Source of the DNA: Pelomonas asaccharophilus_A
GTDB lineage: Bacteria; Pseudomonadota; Gammaproteobacteria; Burkholderiales; Burkholderiaceae_C
DNA: 64,000 bases
NCBI RefSeq assembly: GCF_031458115.1
Contig: NZ_JAVDXV010000006.1
Coordinates: 124,001-188,000, forward strand
Direction of reading: 5' to 3'
This document shows, one piece after another, positions 19,813 to 28,136 of this stretch. Below the pieces are notes generated by a model, which ran no database searches, was not told the origin of the DNA, and saw only the letters and a program-made list of their open reading frames with translations. Within the stretch, counting starts at the first letter, position 1. Each line of letters begins with the position of its first letter. The position numbers and the translations under genes were made by a program.

Positions 19813-20712
19813 TCAGCGGTATTTCTCTGGATCCGGCGAGTCGGTCGGATTCGCAATGACGCGCCGGAAAGCCGCACTCATCGGCAGCTTCAGGTTCAGC
19901 CCCGACGCCGGCAGGGGCGACTCGAACCAGCGACGGTAGATCGCATGGATCTCGCCGCTGCGATACAGGCCGGCGATCACGTCGTCCACCAGCGCCTTGA
20001 ACTGCGGGTCGCCGCCACGCAGGCCCAGCGCGTAGGGTTCGATGGTCAAGGCGCGCTCGGAGATGCGGTACTCCGCCGCGGCCGCGCCCTGCTGGGCCAG
20101 CATCGCGCGCAGCAGCACGTCGTCCATCAGGAAGGCCTTGGCCCGGCCGCTCTTGAGCAGCTGGAAACCCTCGGGGTCGTCCAGCCCGCCGAGGATGTGG
20201 ATGCCCAGCGCCTGCTGCTCGTTGACTTTCGCCAGATGCTGGATGCTGGTCGTGCCCACCGTCGTCGCCACCGGCAGCCCCCGCAGGTCGGCCAGGCCCT
20301 GAACGCGCTCGGGACCACGCGTCAGCAGCCGCGTCTCAGCGATGAAGGTGGTCAGCGAGAAGGCCTGCGTGCGCTCGCGCTCGGCGTTGTGCGTCGTGAT
20401 GCCGCACTCCAGGTCCAGCGTGCCGTTGGCCACCAGTGGCATGCGCGTGGCTGAAGCCACCTCCACGCGGCGCACTTCCAGGTCAGGCAGCGCGAGCCTG
20501 GTGCGCACCGCGGCGACGATGCGTTCGCACAGCTCTATGCTGTAGCCGGTGGGCTTGAGTTGCGCATCCAGATAGGAGAACGGCAGCGACGCGGCGCGGT
20601 AACCGATGACGATGACGCCGGTGTCGCGCACGCGGGCCAGCGTGGGGCCGTCTGCCGCCTGGGCCGCCAGGCCCAGCAGCAGCGCGCTAGCTGCCAGCAG
20701 CCGCTTCATCAT
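19813..20712 (-). CDS. Periplasmic amino acid-binding protein (GltI-like)
   Basis: 299 residues, type II periplasmic binding protein fold (SBP_bac_3). A signal peptide is present (KRLLAASALLLGLAAQAADG). Segments PFSYLDAQLKPTGYSIELC and ECGITTHNAERE resemble glutamate/aspartate-binding GltI. No permease or ATPase gene is adjacent. The start is one of two consecutive ATGs (20712/20709) inside the end of rarA (26-bp overlap), so it may be read-through from the ftsK-lolA-rarA operon. Its stop abuts the dctD stop. Confidence 0.85.
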   Translation of the reverse strand: MMKRLLAASALLLGLAAQAADGPTLARVRDTGVIVIGYRAASLPFSYLDAQLKPTGYSIELCERIVAAVRTRLALPDLEVRRVEVASATRMPLVANGTLDLECGITTHNAERERTQAFSLTTFIAETRLLTRGPERVQGLADLRGLPVATTVGTTSIQHLAKVNEQQALGIHILGGLDDPEGFQLLKSGRAKAFLMDDVLLRAMLAQQGAAAAEYRISERALTIEPYALGLRGGDPQFKALVDDVIAGLYRSGEIHAIYRRWFESPLPASGLNLKLPMSAAFRRVIANPTDSPDPEKYR

Positions 20713-22021
20713 CCAGCCGGCGCAGTTCGGCCAGCTTGTCGGCAATGCGCGACTCCAGGCCGCGCGGCACGGGGGCATACCAGCCCTGCCCTTCCAGCCC
20801 ATCGGGCAAGTACTGCTCGCCGGCCGCGTAGGCATCGGGCTCGTCGTGCGCATAGCGATAGGCGTGGCCGTAGCCCAGCTCCTTCATCAGCTTGGTGGGC
20901 GCATTGCGCAGGTGCACGGGCACGGGGCGGCTCTGGTCCTGCTTGATGAAAGCCTTGACCTCGTTGAAGGCCTTGTAGACGGCATTGCTCTTGGCAGCCA
21001 CGGCCAGATAGACGACGGCCTCGGCCAGCGCCAACTCGCCTTCGGGCGAACCAAGGCGCTCATAGGCCTCGGCCGCGTCCAGCGTGATGCGCAGCGCGCG
21101 CGGGTCGGCCAGGCCGATGTCCTCGCTGGCCATGCGGATGAGGCGGCGCGAGATGTAGCGGGCGTCCACGCCGCCATCCAGCATGCGCGCGAACCAGTAC
21201 AGCGCGCCGTCCGGGTTGCTGCCGCGCACGGACTTGTGCAGCGCCGAGATGACGTCGTAGAACTGGTCACCGCCCTTGTCGTAGCGGCGCAGCTGTTCGC
21301 CTAAAGCGCGCTCCAGCAGCGCCTCGTCGATCTGCGCGCCTTGCGCCAGCGAGGCAGACGTGTCGAACGCGTTCAGCAGCCGGCGCGCGTCACCGTCGGC
21401 ATAGCCGATGAGGCGCTGCGCGGCTTCGGGAGTGGGTGGCGTGATGCCCAGCTCCTCCGAGCCGCGCGCGATGAGCTGGCCCAGTTCCTCGGCGTCCAGG
21501 CTCTTCAGCACCTGCACCGTCGCACGCGACAGCAGCGCCGAGTTGACCTCGAAGCTGGGGTTCTCCGTCGTCGCGCCGATGAAGGTGAACAGGCCGGCCT
21601 CGACATGCGGCAGGAAGGCGTCCTGCTGCGCCTTGTTGAAGCGGTGCACCTCGTCAACGAACACCACCGTTCGTCGCCCCTGTGCGGCAGCGACCTGCGC
21701 GCGCTCGACGGCCTCACGGATGTCTTTCACACCGCCCAGCACCGCCGAGATCGCGATGAACTGCGCATCGAAGGTGCCGGCCATCAGCCGCGCCAGCGTC
21801 GTCTTGCCGACGCCCGGCGGGCCCCACAGGATCATGCTGTGCAGGCGGCCGGCGTCGAAGGCGACACGCAGCGGCATGCCGGGGCCCAACAGGTGGCGCT
21901 GGCCGATCACCTCGTCCAACGTCTTGGGACGCAGGCGCTCGGCCAGCGGGATGCCGGCGAGCGGTGCCGCCGGCGCAGGGGTGGCGTCGGGCAGGGGCTC
22001 GTCGTCGAACAGCGAGTTCAC
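20687..22021 (-). CDS. rarA: Replication-associated recombination protein A (AAA+ ATPase)
   Basis: 444 residues. Walker A is GPPGVGKTTLARL, Walker B is VVFVDEVHRF, and sensor 1 is GATTENPSF. The C-terminal tetramerisation domain (RHLLG to HAYRYAHDEPDAYAAGEQYLPD) is complete. RarA/MgsA acts at stalled replication forks and is related to clamp-loader subunits. Its ATG overlaps the lolA stop by 4 bp, continuing the common ftsK-lolA-rarA gene order. Confidence 0.95.
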   Translation of the reverse strand: MNSLFDDEPLPDATPAPAAPLAGIPLAERLRPKTLDEVIGQRHLLGPGMPLRVAFDAGRLHSMILWGPPGVGKTTLARLMAGTFDAQFIAISAVLGGVKDIREAVERAQVAAAQGRRTVVFVDEVHRFNKAQQDAFLPHVEAGLFTFIGATTENPSFEVNSALLSRATVQVLKSLDAEELGQLIARGSEELGITPPTPEAAQRLIGYADGDARRLLNAFDTSASLAQGAQIDEALLERALGEQLRRYDKGGDQFYDVISALHKSVRGSNPDGALYWFARMLDGGVDARYISRRLIRMASEDIGLADPRALRITLDAAEAYERLGSPEGELALAEAVVYLAVAAKSNAVYKAFNEVKAFIKQDQSRPVPVHLRNAPTKLMKELGYGHAYRYAHDEPDAYAAGEQYLPDGLEGQGWYAPVPRGLESRIADKLAELRRLDDEAAAGS

Positions 22022-22623
22022 TGCTCGATCAGGTCGGCCCCGGCCGGCAGCTTGAACTGGAAGCGTTCAGCGCCCAGGGCCACGTTGGCCTGCACGGCGC
22101 TGAAGTCCAGCCGCGAGCGCTGGCCGAAACCGTCGACGATTTCCATCGCGGCGAGGTCCTTGCCCTTGAAGCCCAGCTTCAGTGTCTGGATGGTGGACTC
22201 GGCCTGCTTCGGGACCGCTTGAACCCATTCCAGCCCGCCGTCGGCCGCCGCGGCCTTTAACGTGAAGTCGCGTTCGAGGTCGGTGCCGGCCAGCAAGGCC
22301 GCCGGCGTGGCGCCCAGGGCATCGGCCAGCTTGCGGGAGCTGGCCTGGTTCAGGTCGGCGTCGTAGATCCAGACCTTGGTGCCATCGGCCACGATGGTCT
22401 GCTCGAAGGGCTTGGCGTAGGCAAAGCGAAAGCGGTTGGGTCTCTGGAACTCGAAGCTGCCGCTGGACACCTTCTTGCGCTTGCCGTCGGGCGACGTGAC
22501 CGTCTGCGTGAAGTTGGCCTTGCCGCTCTTCACGTCGCGACCAAAGTCGCGCAGCGCGTCGACCGCGTCGGCGTGGGCCAGGCCGCTCAACAGTAGCGTC
22601 AGGGCAATCAGGTGCTTCTTCAT
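22018..22623 (-). CDS. lolA: Outer-membrane lipoprotein carrier protein
   Basis: 201 residues with a signal peptide (MKKHLIALTLLLSGLAHADA). The mature protein has the LolA beta-barrel features FTQTVTSPDGKRKKVSSGSF and RPNRFRFAYAKPFEQTIVADGTKVWIYD. It carries lipoproteins across the periplasm to LolB. It overlaps ftsK upstream and rarA downstream by 4 bp each, indicating coupled translation. Confidence 0.95.
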   Translation of the reverse strand: MKKHLIALTLLLSGLAHADAVDALRDFGRDVKSGKANFTQTVTSPDGKRKKVSSGSFEFQRPNRFRFAYAKPFEQTIVADGTKVWIYDADLNQASSRKLADALGATPAALLAGTDLERDFTLKAAAADGGLEWVQAVPKQAESTIQTLKLGFKGKDLAAMEIVDGFGQRSRLDFSAVQANVALGAERFQFKLPAGADLIEQ

Positions 22624-25010
22624 TCGTCTCGCTTCGGAACAATCAGTTCGCGGCTGCCGTTGGACGCCAACGCGCCTACCAAGCCAGATTTCTCCATCTG
22701 CTCCAGCAGTCGAGCCGCACGGTTGTAGCCTATGCGCAGATGGCGCTGCACCAGCGAGATGGACGCCTTGCGATGCTGTAGGACGATGGCGACTGCCTGG
22801 TCGTACATGGGGTCTTGCTCACCGGCGGCCTCGCCCGGTGCGGGTGCTTCGCCGTCAATGCCGTCGAGCACACCGCCTTCGAGGATGCCTTCGATGTAGT
22901 TGGGTTCACCTTGCGACTTGATGTACTCCACAACGCGGTGGACCTCGTCGTCGCTGACAAAGGCGCCGTGCACGCGGATGGGAAGGCCCGTGCCCGAGGG
23001 CATGTAGAGCATGTCGCCCATGCCCAGCAGCGCCTCGGCGCCCATCTGGTCGAGGATGGTGCGGCTGTCGATCTTGGAGCTGACCTGGAAGGACAGGCGC
23101 GTCGGGATGTTGGCCTTGATGAGGCCGGTGATGACGTCCACCGACGGCCGCTGCGTGGCCAGGATCAGATGGATGCCGGCCGCGCGCGCCTTCTGCGCCA
23201 GGCGGGCGATCAGCTCTTCGATCTTCTTGCCGACCACCATCATCAGGTCGGCCAGCTCATCGATGACGACGACGATGAAGGGCAGGCGCTCCAGCGGCTC
23301 GGGCTCGTCGTTGTTCAGCGCGAACGGATTCGGGATGCTGACACCATTGGCCTTGGCTTCATCGATCTTCTTGTTGTAGCCGGCCAGGTTGCGCACGCCC
23401 ATCTTGGACATGAGCTTGTAGCGCCGCTCCATCTCGCCGACACACCAGTTCAGCGCGTTGCCGGCCTGCTTCATGTCGGTGACGACCGGCGCCAGCAGGT
23501 GCGGGATGCCCTCGTAGACGCTCATCTCCAGCATCTTGGGGTCGATGAGGATGAGGCGCACGTCGCGGGCCTCGGCCTTGTAGAGCAGGCTGAGGATCAT
23601 CGCGTTGATGCCCACGGACTTGCCCGAACCGGTCGTGCCGGCCACCAGGCAGTGCGGCATCTTGGCCAGATCGGCCACCACCGGCAGGCCCACGATGTCC
23701 TTGCCCAGGCCCATGGTCAGCATGGACGCGGCATCGGCATACACCTGCGAACCCAGGATCTCCGACAGGCGTATGGTCTGGCGCCGCGCGTTGGGCAGCT
23801 CGAGCGCCATGTAGTTCTTGCCCGGGATGGTCTCGACGACGCGGATGGACACCAGGCTCAGCGAGCGCGCCAGGTCCTTGGCGAGGTTGACGACCTGCGA
23901 GCCCTTCACGCCCGTGGCCGGCTCGATCTCGTAGCGCGTGATGACCGGGCCCGGCTGGGCCGCGACGACGTGCACCTCCACGCCGAAGTCGCGCAGCTTC
24001 TTCTCGATGAGGCGGCTGGTCATCTCCAGCGACTCGGGTGTCACCGTCTCTTGACGGCCCGGCGCGGCATCCAGCAGGTCGACCTGCGGCAGCTTGGCGT
24101 CGCCTGAGTCGGCGAACAGCGTCTGCTGGCGCTCCTTGGCGACGCGCGTGGATTGCGGCACCTCGACGACCGGCGCCTCGATGACCAGCGGCACGTCTTC
24201 GATGCCCAGGTCTCGCTCCAGCTGGCGCTCGGCCTCGCGCTCGACCTCGACCTCCTGCTCGCGCTCCTTCACGGCCTGCTGGCCGGCCTTCTGGTCGGCC
24301 TTGATCTCGCGCTTTTCGATCTGCTGCTCGCGCAGTTGCTCGATGCGCTCGCCGATGCGTTCGGCCAGATGGCCCCAGGAGAAGCGCAGTGCCCAGGACA
24401 TGCCGGTCAACAGCAGGATGATCCACACGACGCCGGAGCCCGCAAAGCCCAGGCCCTTCATGCCCAGCGGCCCCAGCGTGTAGCCGACCAGCCCACCGGC
24501 CGCACCGGGCAGGCGAGGCTCCACCGCGTACAGCCGGCTCCATTCCAGCGCGCAGCTGGCGGCGATCAGCAGGATGACGCCGACCCACCAGCGCAGCCGC
24601 TGACTCCAGCGCAGCGCCGCAGGCACGTCATGGCGCAACAGGCCGGCCAGACTGCGCAGCCAGCCACGCAGGGCCAGCAGCGGCAGCCACCAGGCAGAGA
24701 AGCCGAAGACGAAAAGCAGGCCGTCCGACAGCCATGCACCCAGGCTGCCAACGCGATTGCCCACCAGGTCGCGCTGGCCGCTGGTGCTGAAGGCGGCGTC
24801 GCGCACATCGTGCGTGACCAGCGCCAACACCAGCAGCGCCAGCAGGATGGCCGTCAAGGCCAACCACAGCGGCGTGCGCAGCAGCCGCGACGCGGTCGAG
24901 GGAGGTGCAGCCTCGCGCTTGGGCGCCTGGCGGCGCGTGGGTTTGGGCGGGCTGGCGGCTTCGCTGGCGGCCTCGTCACCGCCCAGCAGGGAACCGAGGG
25001 GAAAACTCAT
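22620..25010 (-). CDS. ftsK: DNA translocase FtsK
   Basis: 796 residues. An N-terminal membrane domain has about four segments (residues 50-215). A charged Glu/Arg linker follows (about 220-300), then the RecA-like motor with Walker A AGTTGSGKS (about residue 456) and Walker B VVVIDELADLMM. The C-terminal winged-helix gamma domain (about 730-796) reads KOPS sites. FtsK coordinates division with chromosome dimer resolution at dif. It is shorter than E. coli FtsK, as usual outside enterics. A -10-like GACAAT ends 6 nt before the ATG. First gene of ftsK-lolA-rarA. Confidence 0.96.
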   Translation of the reverse strand: MSFPLGSLLGGDEAASEAASPPKPTRRQAPKREAAPPSTASRLLRTPLWLALTAILLALLVLALVTHDVRDAAFSTSGQRDLVGNRVGSLGAWLSDGLLFVFGFSAWWLPLLALRGWLRSLAGLLRHDVPAALRWSQRLRWWVGVILLIAASCALEWSRLYAVEPRLPGAAGGLVGYTLGPLGMKGLGFAGSGVVWIILLLTGMSWALRFSWGHLAERIGERIEQLREQQIEKREIKADQKAGQQAVKEREQEVEVEREAERQLERDLGIEDVPLVIEAPVVEVPQSTRVAKERQQTLFADSGDAKLPQVDLLDAAPGRQETVTPESLEMTSRLIEKKLRDFGVEVHVVAAQPGPVITRYEIEPATGVKGSQVVNLAKDLARSLSLVSIRVVETIPGKNYMALELPNARRQTIRLSEILGSQVYADAASMLTMGLGKDIVGLPVVADLAKMPHCLVAGTTGSGKSVGINAMILSLLYKAEARDVRLILIDPKMLEMSVYEGIPHLLAPVVTDMKQAGNALNWCVGEMERRYKLMSKMGVRNLAGYNKKIDEAKANGVSIPNPFALNNDEPEPLERLPFIVVVIDELADLMMVVGKKIEELIARLAQKARAAGIHLILATQRPSVDVITGLIKANIPTRLSFQVSSKIDSRTILDQMGAEALLGMGDMLYMPSGTGLPIRVHGAFVSDDEVHRVVEYIKSQGEPNYIEGILEGGVLDGIDGEAPAPGEAAGEQDPMYDQAVAIVLQHRKASISLVQRHLRIGYNRAARLLEQMEKSGLVGALASNGSRELIVPKRDE

Positions 25011-25016
25011 CCCCGC

Positions 25017-25022
25017 ATTGTC
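25017..25022 (-). promoter_or_regulatory. -10 hexamer abutting the ftsK start
   Basis: GACAAT on the minus strand, then GCGGGG, then ATG. The 6-nt spacing would place transcription initiation on the start codon, implying a leaderless ftsK mRNA. No -35 is evident within the crp-like gene upstream. Confidence 0.35.
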
Positions 25023-25026
25023 ACCG

Positions 25027-25695
25027 TCAATCGTGGGTCAGGCGTTCCTTGATGACCACCGAACCGTTCTCAAGCGTTTCGATGACGCCGCGCTCCTCCA
25101 GGTCCTTCATGACCCGGCTGACCATCTCGCGCGATGCGCCGACCACCTTGGCCATGTCCTGGCGCGACACCTTGCCGCGGATGATCTTGATGCCCTTCTC
25201 GTCCTCGGCCATGTCCAGCAGCGTGCGCGCCACGCGGCCGTAGACATCCAGCAGCGCCAGCGACTCGATCTGGCGGTCGGCGTTGCGCAGTCGCGCCACC
25301 AGGCCGCGCAGGATGCCGTAGGCCAGGCTGCTGCCTTCCGGCAGGCAGCGCGCGAATTCCAGGCGGCCCAGCACCAGCATGTCGGTCTGCACCTCGGCGC
25401 GCACGGTGGCCGAGTGCGGCTCGTTGTCGATCAGGCTCATCTCGCCGACGTAGTCGCCCGACTGCAGCACGGCCAGGATGACCTCGCGGCCGCGATGATC
25501 GGCCGTCAGCACGCGGGCGCGGCCGTTCAGCAGGATGAACAGCGCGTTGGACTTGGTGCCCTGCTCGACGATGAGTTCGCCGCGCTTGAAGCGGCGCTTG
25601 ACGACGCTGTCAGCGATGGACTGGGCCTGATCGGTGGTCAGCATCGAGAACAACGGAACCCGGCGGATCAGGTCCAGGTTGGAAATCATCGCCAT
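25027..25695 (-). CDS. Crp/Fnr family transcriptional regulator
   Basis: 222 residues. An N-terminal cyclic-nucleotide-binding-type beta-roll (about 15-125, with GDYVGEMSLIDNEPHSATV) joins a C-terminal winged HTH (about 165-215; recognition helix in VVGASREMVSRVMKDL). No cysteine cluster of the FNR type is seen, so a Crp-like nucleotide-sensing member is more likely than an oxygen sensor. The ATG at 25695 has GGAGAG six bases upstream; a second in-frame ATG lies at 25689. It is divergent from trxB and upstream of ftsK. Confidence 0.88.
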   Translation of the reverse strand: MAMISNLDLIRRVPLFSMLTTDQAQSIADSVVKRRFKRGELIVEQGTKSNALFILLNGRARVLTADHRGREVILAVLQSGDYVGEMSLIDNEPHSATVRAEVQTDMLVLGRLEFARCLPEGSSLAYGILRGLVARLRNADRQIESLALLDVYGRVARTLLDMAEDEKGIKIIRGKVSRQDMAKVVGASREMVSRVMKDLEERGVIETLENGSVVIKERLTHD

Positions 25696-25746
25696 ATGCA
25701 CTCTCCAGGTTTGAGCCCCAGGCCGGCGACCGTAAATGCGCCTGCC

Positions 25747-25768
25747 TAAAATGGCGTGCATTTTGCAC
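25747..25768 (+). promoter_or_regulatory. trxB -10 element with overlapping inverted repeat
   Basis: TAAAAT (25747-25752), discriminator GGCGTGC, and the small inverted repeat GTGCA-TTT-TGCAC at 25756-25768 near the predicted initiation site. It lies in the divergent crp-like/trxB region, so an operator role is possible; it does not match the Crp or FNR consensus. Confidence 0.4.
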
Positions 25769-25868
25769 ATGTGGCAGGCCTTGCCTCCATGAACGGTCTT
25801 GGGGTTTTCACTTCAACGGTCCTCAGAGACGACTTGCAAGCCCGCCCGCCGCCCTCACCTCCCTCGCC

Positions 25869-26828
25869 ATGACCGCAAATACCCAACACCACGGCCTGCT
25901 CATCCTCGGCTCCGGCCCGGCCGGCTACACAGCCGCCATCTACGCGGCCCGCGCCAACCTGAAGCCCACGCTGATCACCGGCATGGCCCAGGGCGGCCAG
26001 CTGATGACGACGACCGAGGTCGACAACTGGCCGGCCGATGTGATGGGCGTGCAAGGTCCGGAGCTGATGCAGCGTTTCCAGCAGCACGCCGAGCGCTTCC
26101 AGACGCAGATCGTGTTCGACCACATCAACAGCGTCGACTTCTCCAAGCGCCCGTTCACGCTGACCGGCGACAGCGGCGTCTACACCTGTGACGCGCTGAT
26201 CATCGCCACCGGCGCCTCGGCCAAGTATCTGGGTCTGGAATCGGAGCAGTCCTTCATGGGCCGCGGCGTCAGCGGCTGCGCCACCTGCGACGGCTTCTTC
26301 TACCGTGGCCAGGAAGTCTGCGTCGTTGGCGGCGGCAATACGGCCGTCGAGGAGGCGCTGTACCTGTCCAACATCGCCAGCACCGTCCACCTGATCCATC
26401 GCCGCGACAAGTTCCGCGCCGAGCCCATCCTGGTCGACAAGCTGATGGACAAGGTCGCCGCCGGCAAGATGAAGCTGCACCTGTTCCAGCAACTCGAAGA
26501 GGTGCTGGGCGACGCGTCCGGCGTGACGGGCGTGCGCACGGTCAACGTGAAGGACGGCAGCAAGACCGACATCCAGGTGCATGGCTGCTTCATCGCCATC
26601 GGCCACCAGCCCAACACCGACATCTTCAAGGGCCAACTGGAGATGAAGGACGGCTACATCATCACGAAGAGCGGCCTGAACGGCTTCGCGACGATGACCA
26701 GCGTGCCCGGCGTGTTCGCTGCCGGCGACGTGCAGGACCACGTCTACCGCCAGGCCATCACCAGCGCCGGCACGGGCTGCATGGCGGCCCTGGACGCGCA
26801 GCGCTTCCTGGAGCAGGAGAACGGCTGA
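25869..26828 (+). CDS. trxB: Thioredoxin-disulfide reductase
   Basis: 319 residues, low-molecular-weight flavoprotein that reduces thioredoxin with NADPH. The FAD-binding motif is GSGPAGYTAAIYAAR, the redox-active pair is Cys137-Ala-Thr-Cys140 (SGCATCDGFF), the NADPH motif is GGGNTAVEEA, and the C-terminal FAD segment is GVFAAGDVQD. Length and motif order are standard. It is monocistronic between divergent crp-like and the rpmB-rpmG operon. Confidence 0.97.
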   Translation: MTANTQHHGLLILGSGPAGYTAAIYAARANLKPTLITGMAQGGQLMTTTEVDNWPADVMGVQGPELMQRFQQHAERFQTQIVFDHINSVDFSKRPFTLTGDSGVYTCDALIIATGASAKYLGLESEQSFMGRGVSGCATCDGFFYRGQEVCVVGGGNTAVEEALYLSNIASTVHLIHRRDKFRAEPILVDKLMDKVAAGKMKLHLFQQLEEVLGDASGVTGVRTVNVKDGSKTDIQVHGCFIAIGHQPNTDIFKGQLEMKDGYIITKSGLNGFATMTSVPGVFAAGDVQDHVYRQAITSAGTGCMAALDAQRFLEQENG

Positions 26829-26837
26829 TCACGGCCA

Positions 26838-26870
26838 CCCGTCGCAGTCCCTTCCGGGTCGGCGGGTTTT
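26838..26870 (+). terminator. Putative trxB terminator
   Basis: CCCGTCG (26838-26844) pairs with CGGCGGG (26860-26866) through one U-G pair, followed by T4 at 26867-26870. It lies 10 bp after the trxB stop and immediately upstream of the rpmB -10. Confidence 0.5.
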
Positions 26871-26874
26871 CCTC

Positions 26875-26880
26875 TATACT
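26875..26880 (+). promoter_or_regulatory. rpmB-rpmG -10 hexamer
   Basis: TATACT followed by discriminator CGCGGGC, 136 nt upstream of rpmB. The -35 position is weak. The GC-rich discriminator is expected for a ribosomal-protein promoter. Confidence 0.45.
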
Positions 26881-27016
26881 CGCGGGCTTGCCTGCCGGAT
26901 GGATCGCGTCTGGCCCTGAAATCACTTTCGAGCGCTGGATTTAGCAGGCATTTGCGGTCAATGGGTTGCGCGGGTGTTCTTGCGCAACTGGTCAAACGTC
27001 AGAGTGGAGAAGCGTC

Positions 27017-27250
27017 ATGGCACGCGTCTGTCAAGTCACGGGCAAGAAGCCCATGGTCGGGAACAATGTGTCCCACGCCAACAACAAAACCAAGCGCCGG
27101 TTCCTGCCGAACCTGCAATACCGCCGTTTCTTCGTGGAATCGGAAAACCGCTGGGTGCGTCTGCGCATCTCGAACGCCGCTCTGCGTCTGATCGACAAGG
27201 TCGGCATCGACCAAGTCGTCGCCGATCTGCGCGCCAAGGGCGAGCTCTGA
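27017..27250 (+). CDS. rpmB: 50S ribosomal protein L28
   Basis: 77 residues, MARVCQVTGKKP start and FLPNLQYRRF core typical of L28. The ATG at 27017 is preceded by GGAG; longer in-frame starts are not conserved. It forms an operon with rpmG, 31 bp downstream, as in most proteobacteria. Confidence 0.98.
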   Translation: MARVCQVTGKKPMVGNNVSHANNKTKRRFLPNLQYRRFFVESENRWVRLRISNAALRLIDKVGIDQVVADLRAKGEL

Positions 27251-27281
27251 TCGCTCACTGACCGAATAAAGGAACACGACC

Positions 27282-27452
27282 ATGGCATCCAAAGGCGGCC
27301 GCGAGAAGATCAAGCTGGAGTCCACCGCGGGCACCGGCCACTTCTACACCACGAACAAGAACAAGAAGACCACGCCCGAAAAGCTGGAATTCATGAAGTT
27401 CGACCCCAAGGCACGCAAGCACGTGCTGTACAAGGAAATCAAGCTGAAGTGA
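27282..27452 (+). CDS. rpmG: 50S ribosomal protein L33
   Basis: 56 residues, read directly from the sequence. It begins MASKGGREKIKLEST and contains FYTTNKNKK and KFDPKARKHVLYKEIKLK, the L33 signature. A ribosome-binding site AAAGGA lies upstream of the ATG. It lacks the CxxC zinc motifs, so it is a zinc-free L33. Confidence 0.97.
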   Translation: MASKGGREKIKLESTAGTGHFYTTNKNKKTTPEKLEFMKFDPKARKHVLYKEIKLK

Positions 27453-27460
27453 TTCAGCAC

Positions 27461-27534
27461 GGCGGCATCTGATGCCGCCGCGATCTCCCAAAACAAAACC
27501 CGCCTAGCGGCAACGCTGGCGGGTTTTGTGTTTT
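27461..27534. terminator. Tandem hairpins ending rpmB-rpmG; the second is bidirectional
   Basis: The first hairpin is GGCGGCA (27461-27467) / TGCCGCC (27473-27479). The second is a long stem AAAACCCGCC (27495-27504) / GGCGGGTTTT (27518-27527) capped by AGCG-GCAA-CGCT (GNRA tetraloop), with T-rich sequence after it on the + strand and an A/T-run usable on the - strand for the DUF3016 gene. Confidence 0.9.
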
Positions 27535-27546
27535 CGGCGCTTGAGA

Positions 27547-28035
27547 TCAGCGGGCGGCCGCGACCGTCGGGCTGAACTCTTGCTTGAACCAGCGATCAAT
27601 CATGCGCTTCTCATAGCGGAGCGATTCGCTGCTGGAGTAGCTGTTGAAGCCATCCTGGTAGTTCATGTCGCGCAAGCGGACTTCGCCCTGCTGCACAACC
27701 TTGCCGGCCTCGCGGACCTCGTACTTGAACTCCATGGACGGCAGCGTCACGGTGCGCATGACGCGCATCCACTGCGCGCTGCGCCAGAACGGCTCCACTT
27801 CGCCAGCCAGGTTCACATCGGTCACGTCGATGCGGACATCCCGACCCGGCAAGGCCTTCTGCGCCTGCGCGACGAGGTGGGCCTCGATGTCTTTCAGGAC
27901 CTCCTTGTCGCGGAAGCCGCTGTTGTCCTTGATGTCGGAGAACTTGTCCGGCTGGACGAAATTGACGGTGACGTCTGCCTGCGCAGCGACGGAACCAAGG
28001 GCCAGTAGGCCCAGAGCGATAGAGCGGTAGCTCAT
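27547..28035 (-). CDS. DUF3016 domain-containing exported protein
   Basis: 162 residues with a signal peptide (MSYRSIALGLLALGSVAAQADV). The mature part VTVNFVQPDKFSDIKDNSGFRDKE and RLRDMNYQDGFNS matches the DUF3016 family of small periplasmic proteins, whose role is unknown. A strong ribosome-binding site (AGGAGG) precedes the ATG. It stands alone between two intrinsic terminators, so it is a separate transcription unit. Confidence 0.85.
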   Translation of the reverse strand: MSYRSIALGLLALGSVAAQADVTVNFVQPDKFSDIKDNSGFRDKEVLKDIEAHLVAQAQKALPGRDVRIDVTDVNLAGEVEPFWRSAQWMRVMRTVTLPSMEFKYEVREAGKVVQQGEVRLRDMNYQDGFNSYSSSESLRYEKRMIDRWFKQEFSPTVAAAR

Positions 28036-28080
28036 GACATCCTCCTAAATCAACGGTGGTGTAGAGGCAAGTCTAGACCC

Positions 28081-28117
28081 AACAAGAAAAAAGGGGTGTC
28101 CGAATGGACACCCCTTT
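28081..28117 (-). terminator. Intrinsic terminator of the desaturase gene
   Basis: AAAGGGGTGTCC (28090-28101) / GGACACCCCTTT (28106-28117) with the tetraloop GAAT; on the minus strand it is followed by a T6 run (28092-28087). Confidence 0.93.
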
Positions 28118-28136
28118 ACCTGTGCGAAACGATAGA

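Noticed and set aside
26966..27016. Longer start for L28 at 26966
   Set aside because: The extension is not part of any L28, and the GGAG lies before 27017.
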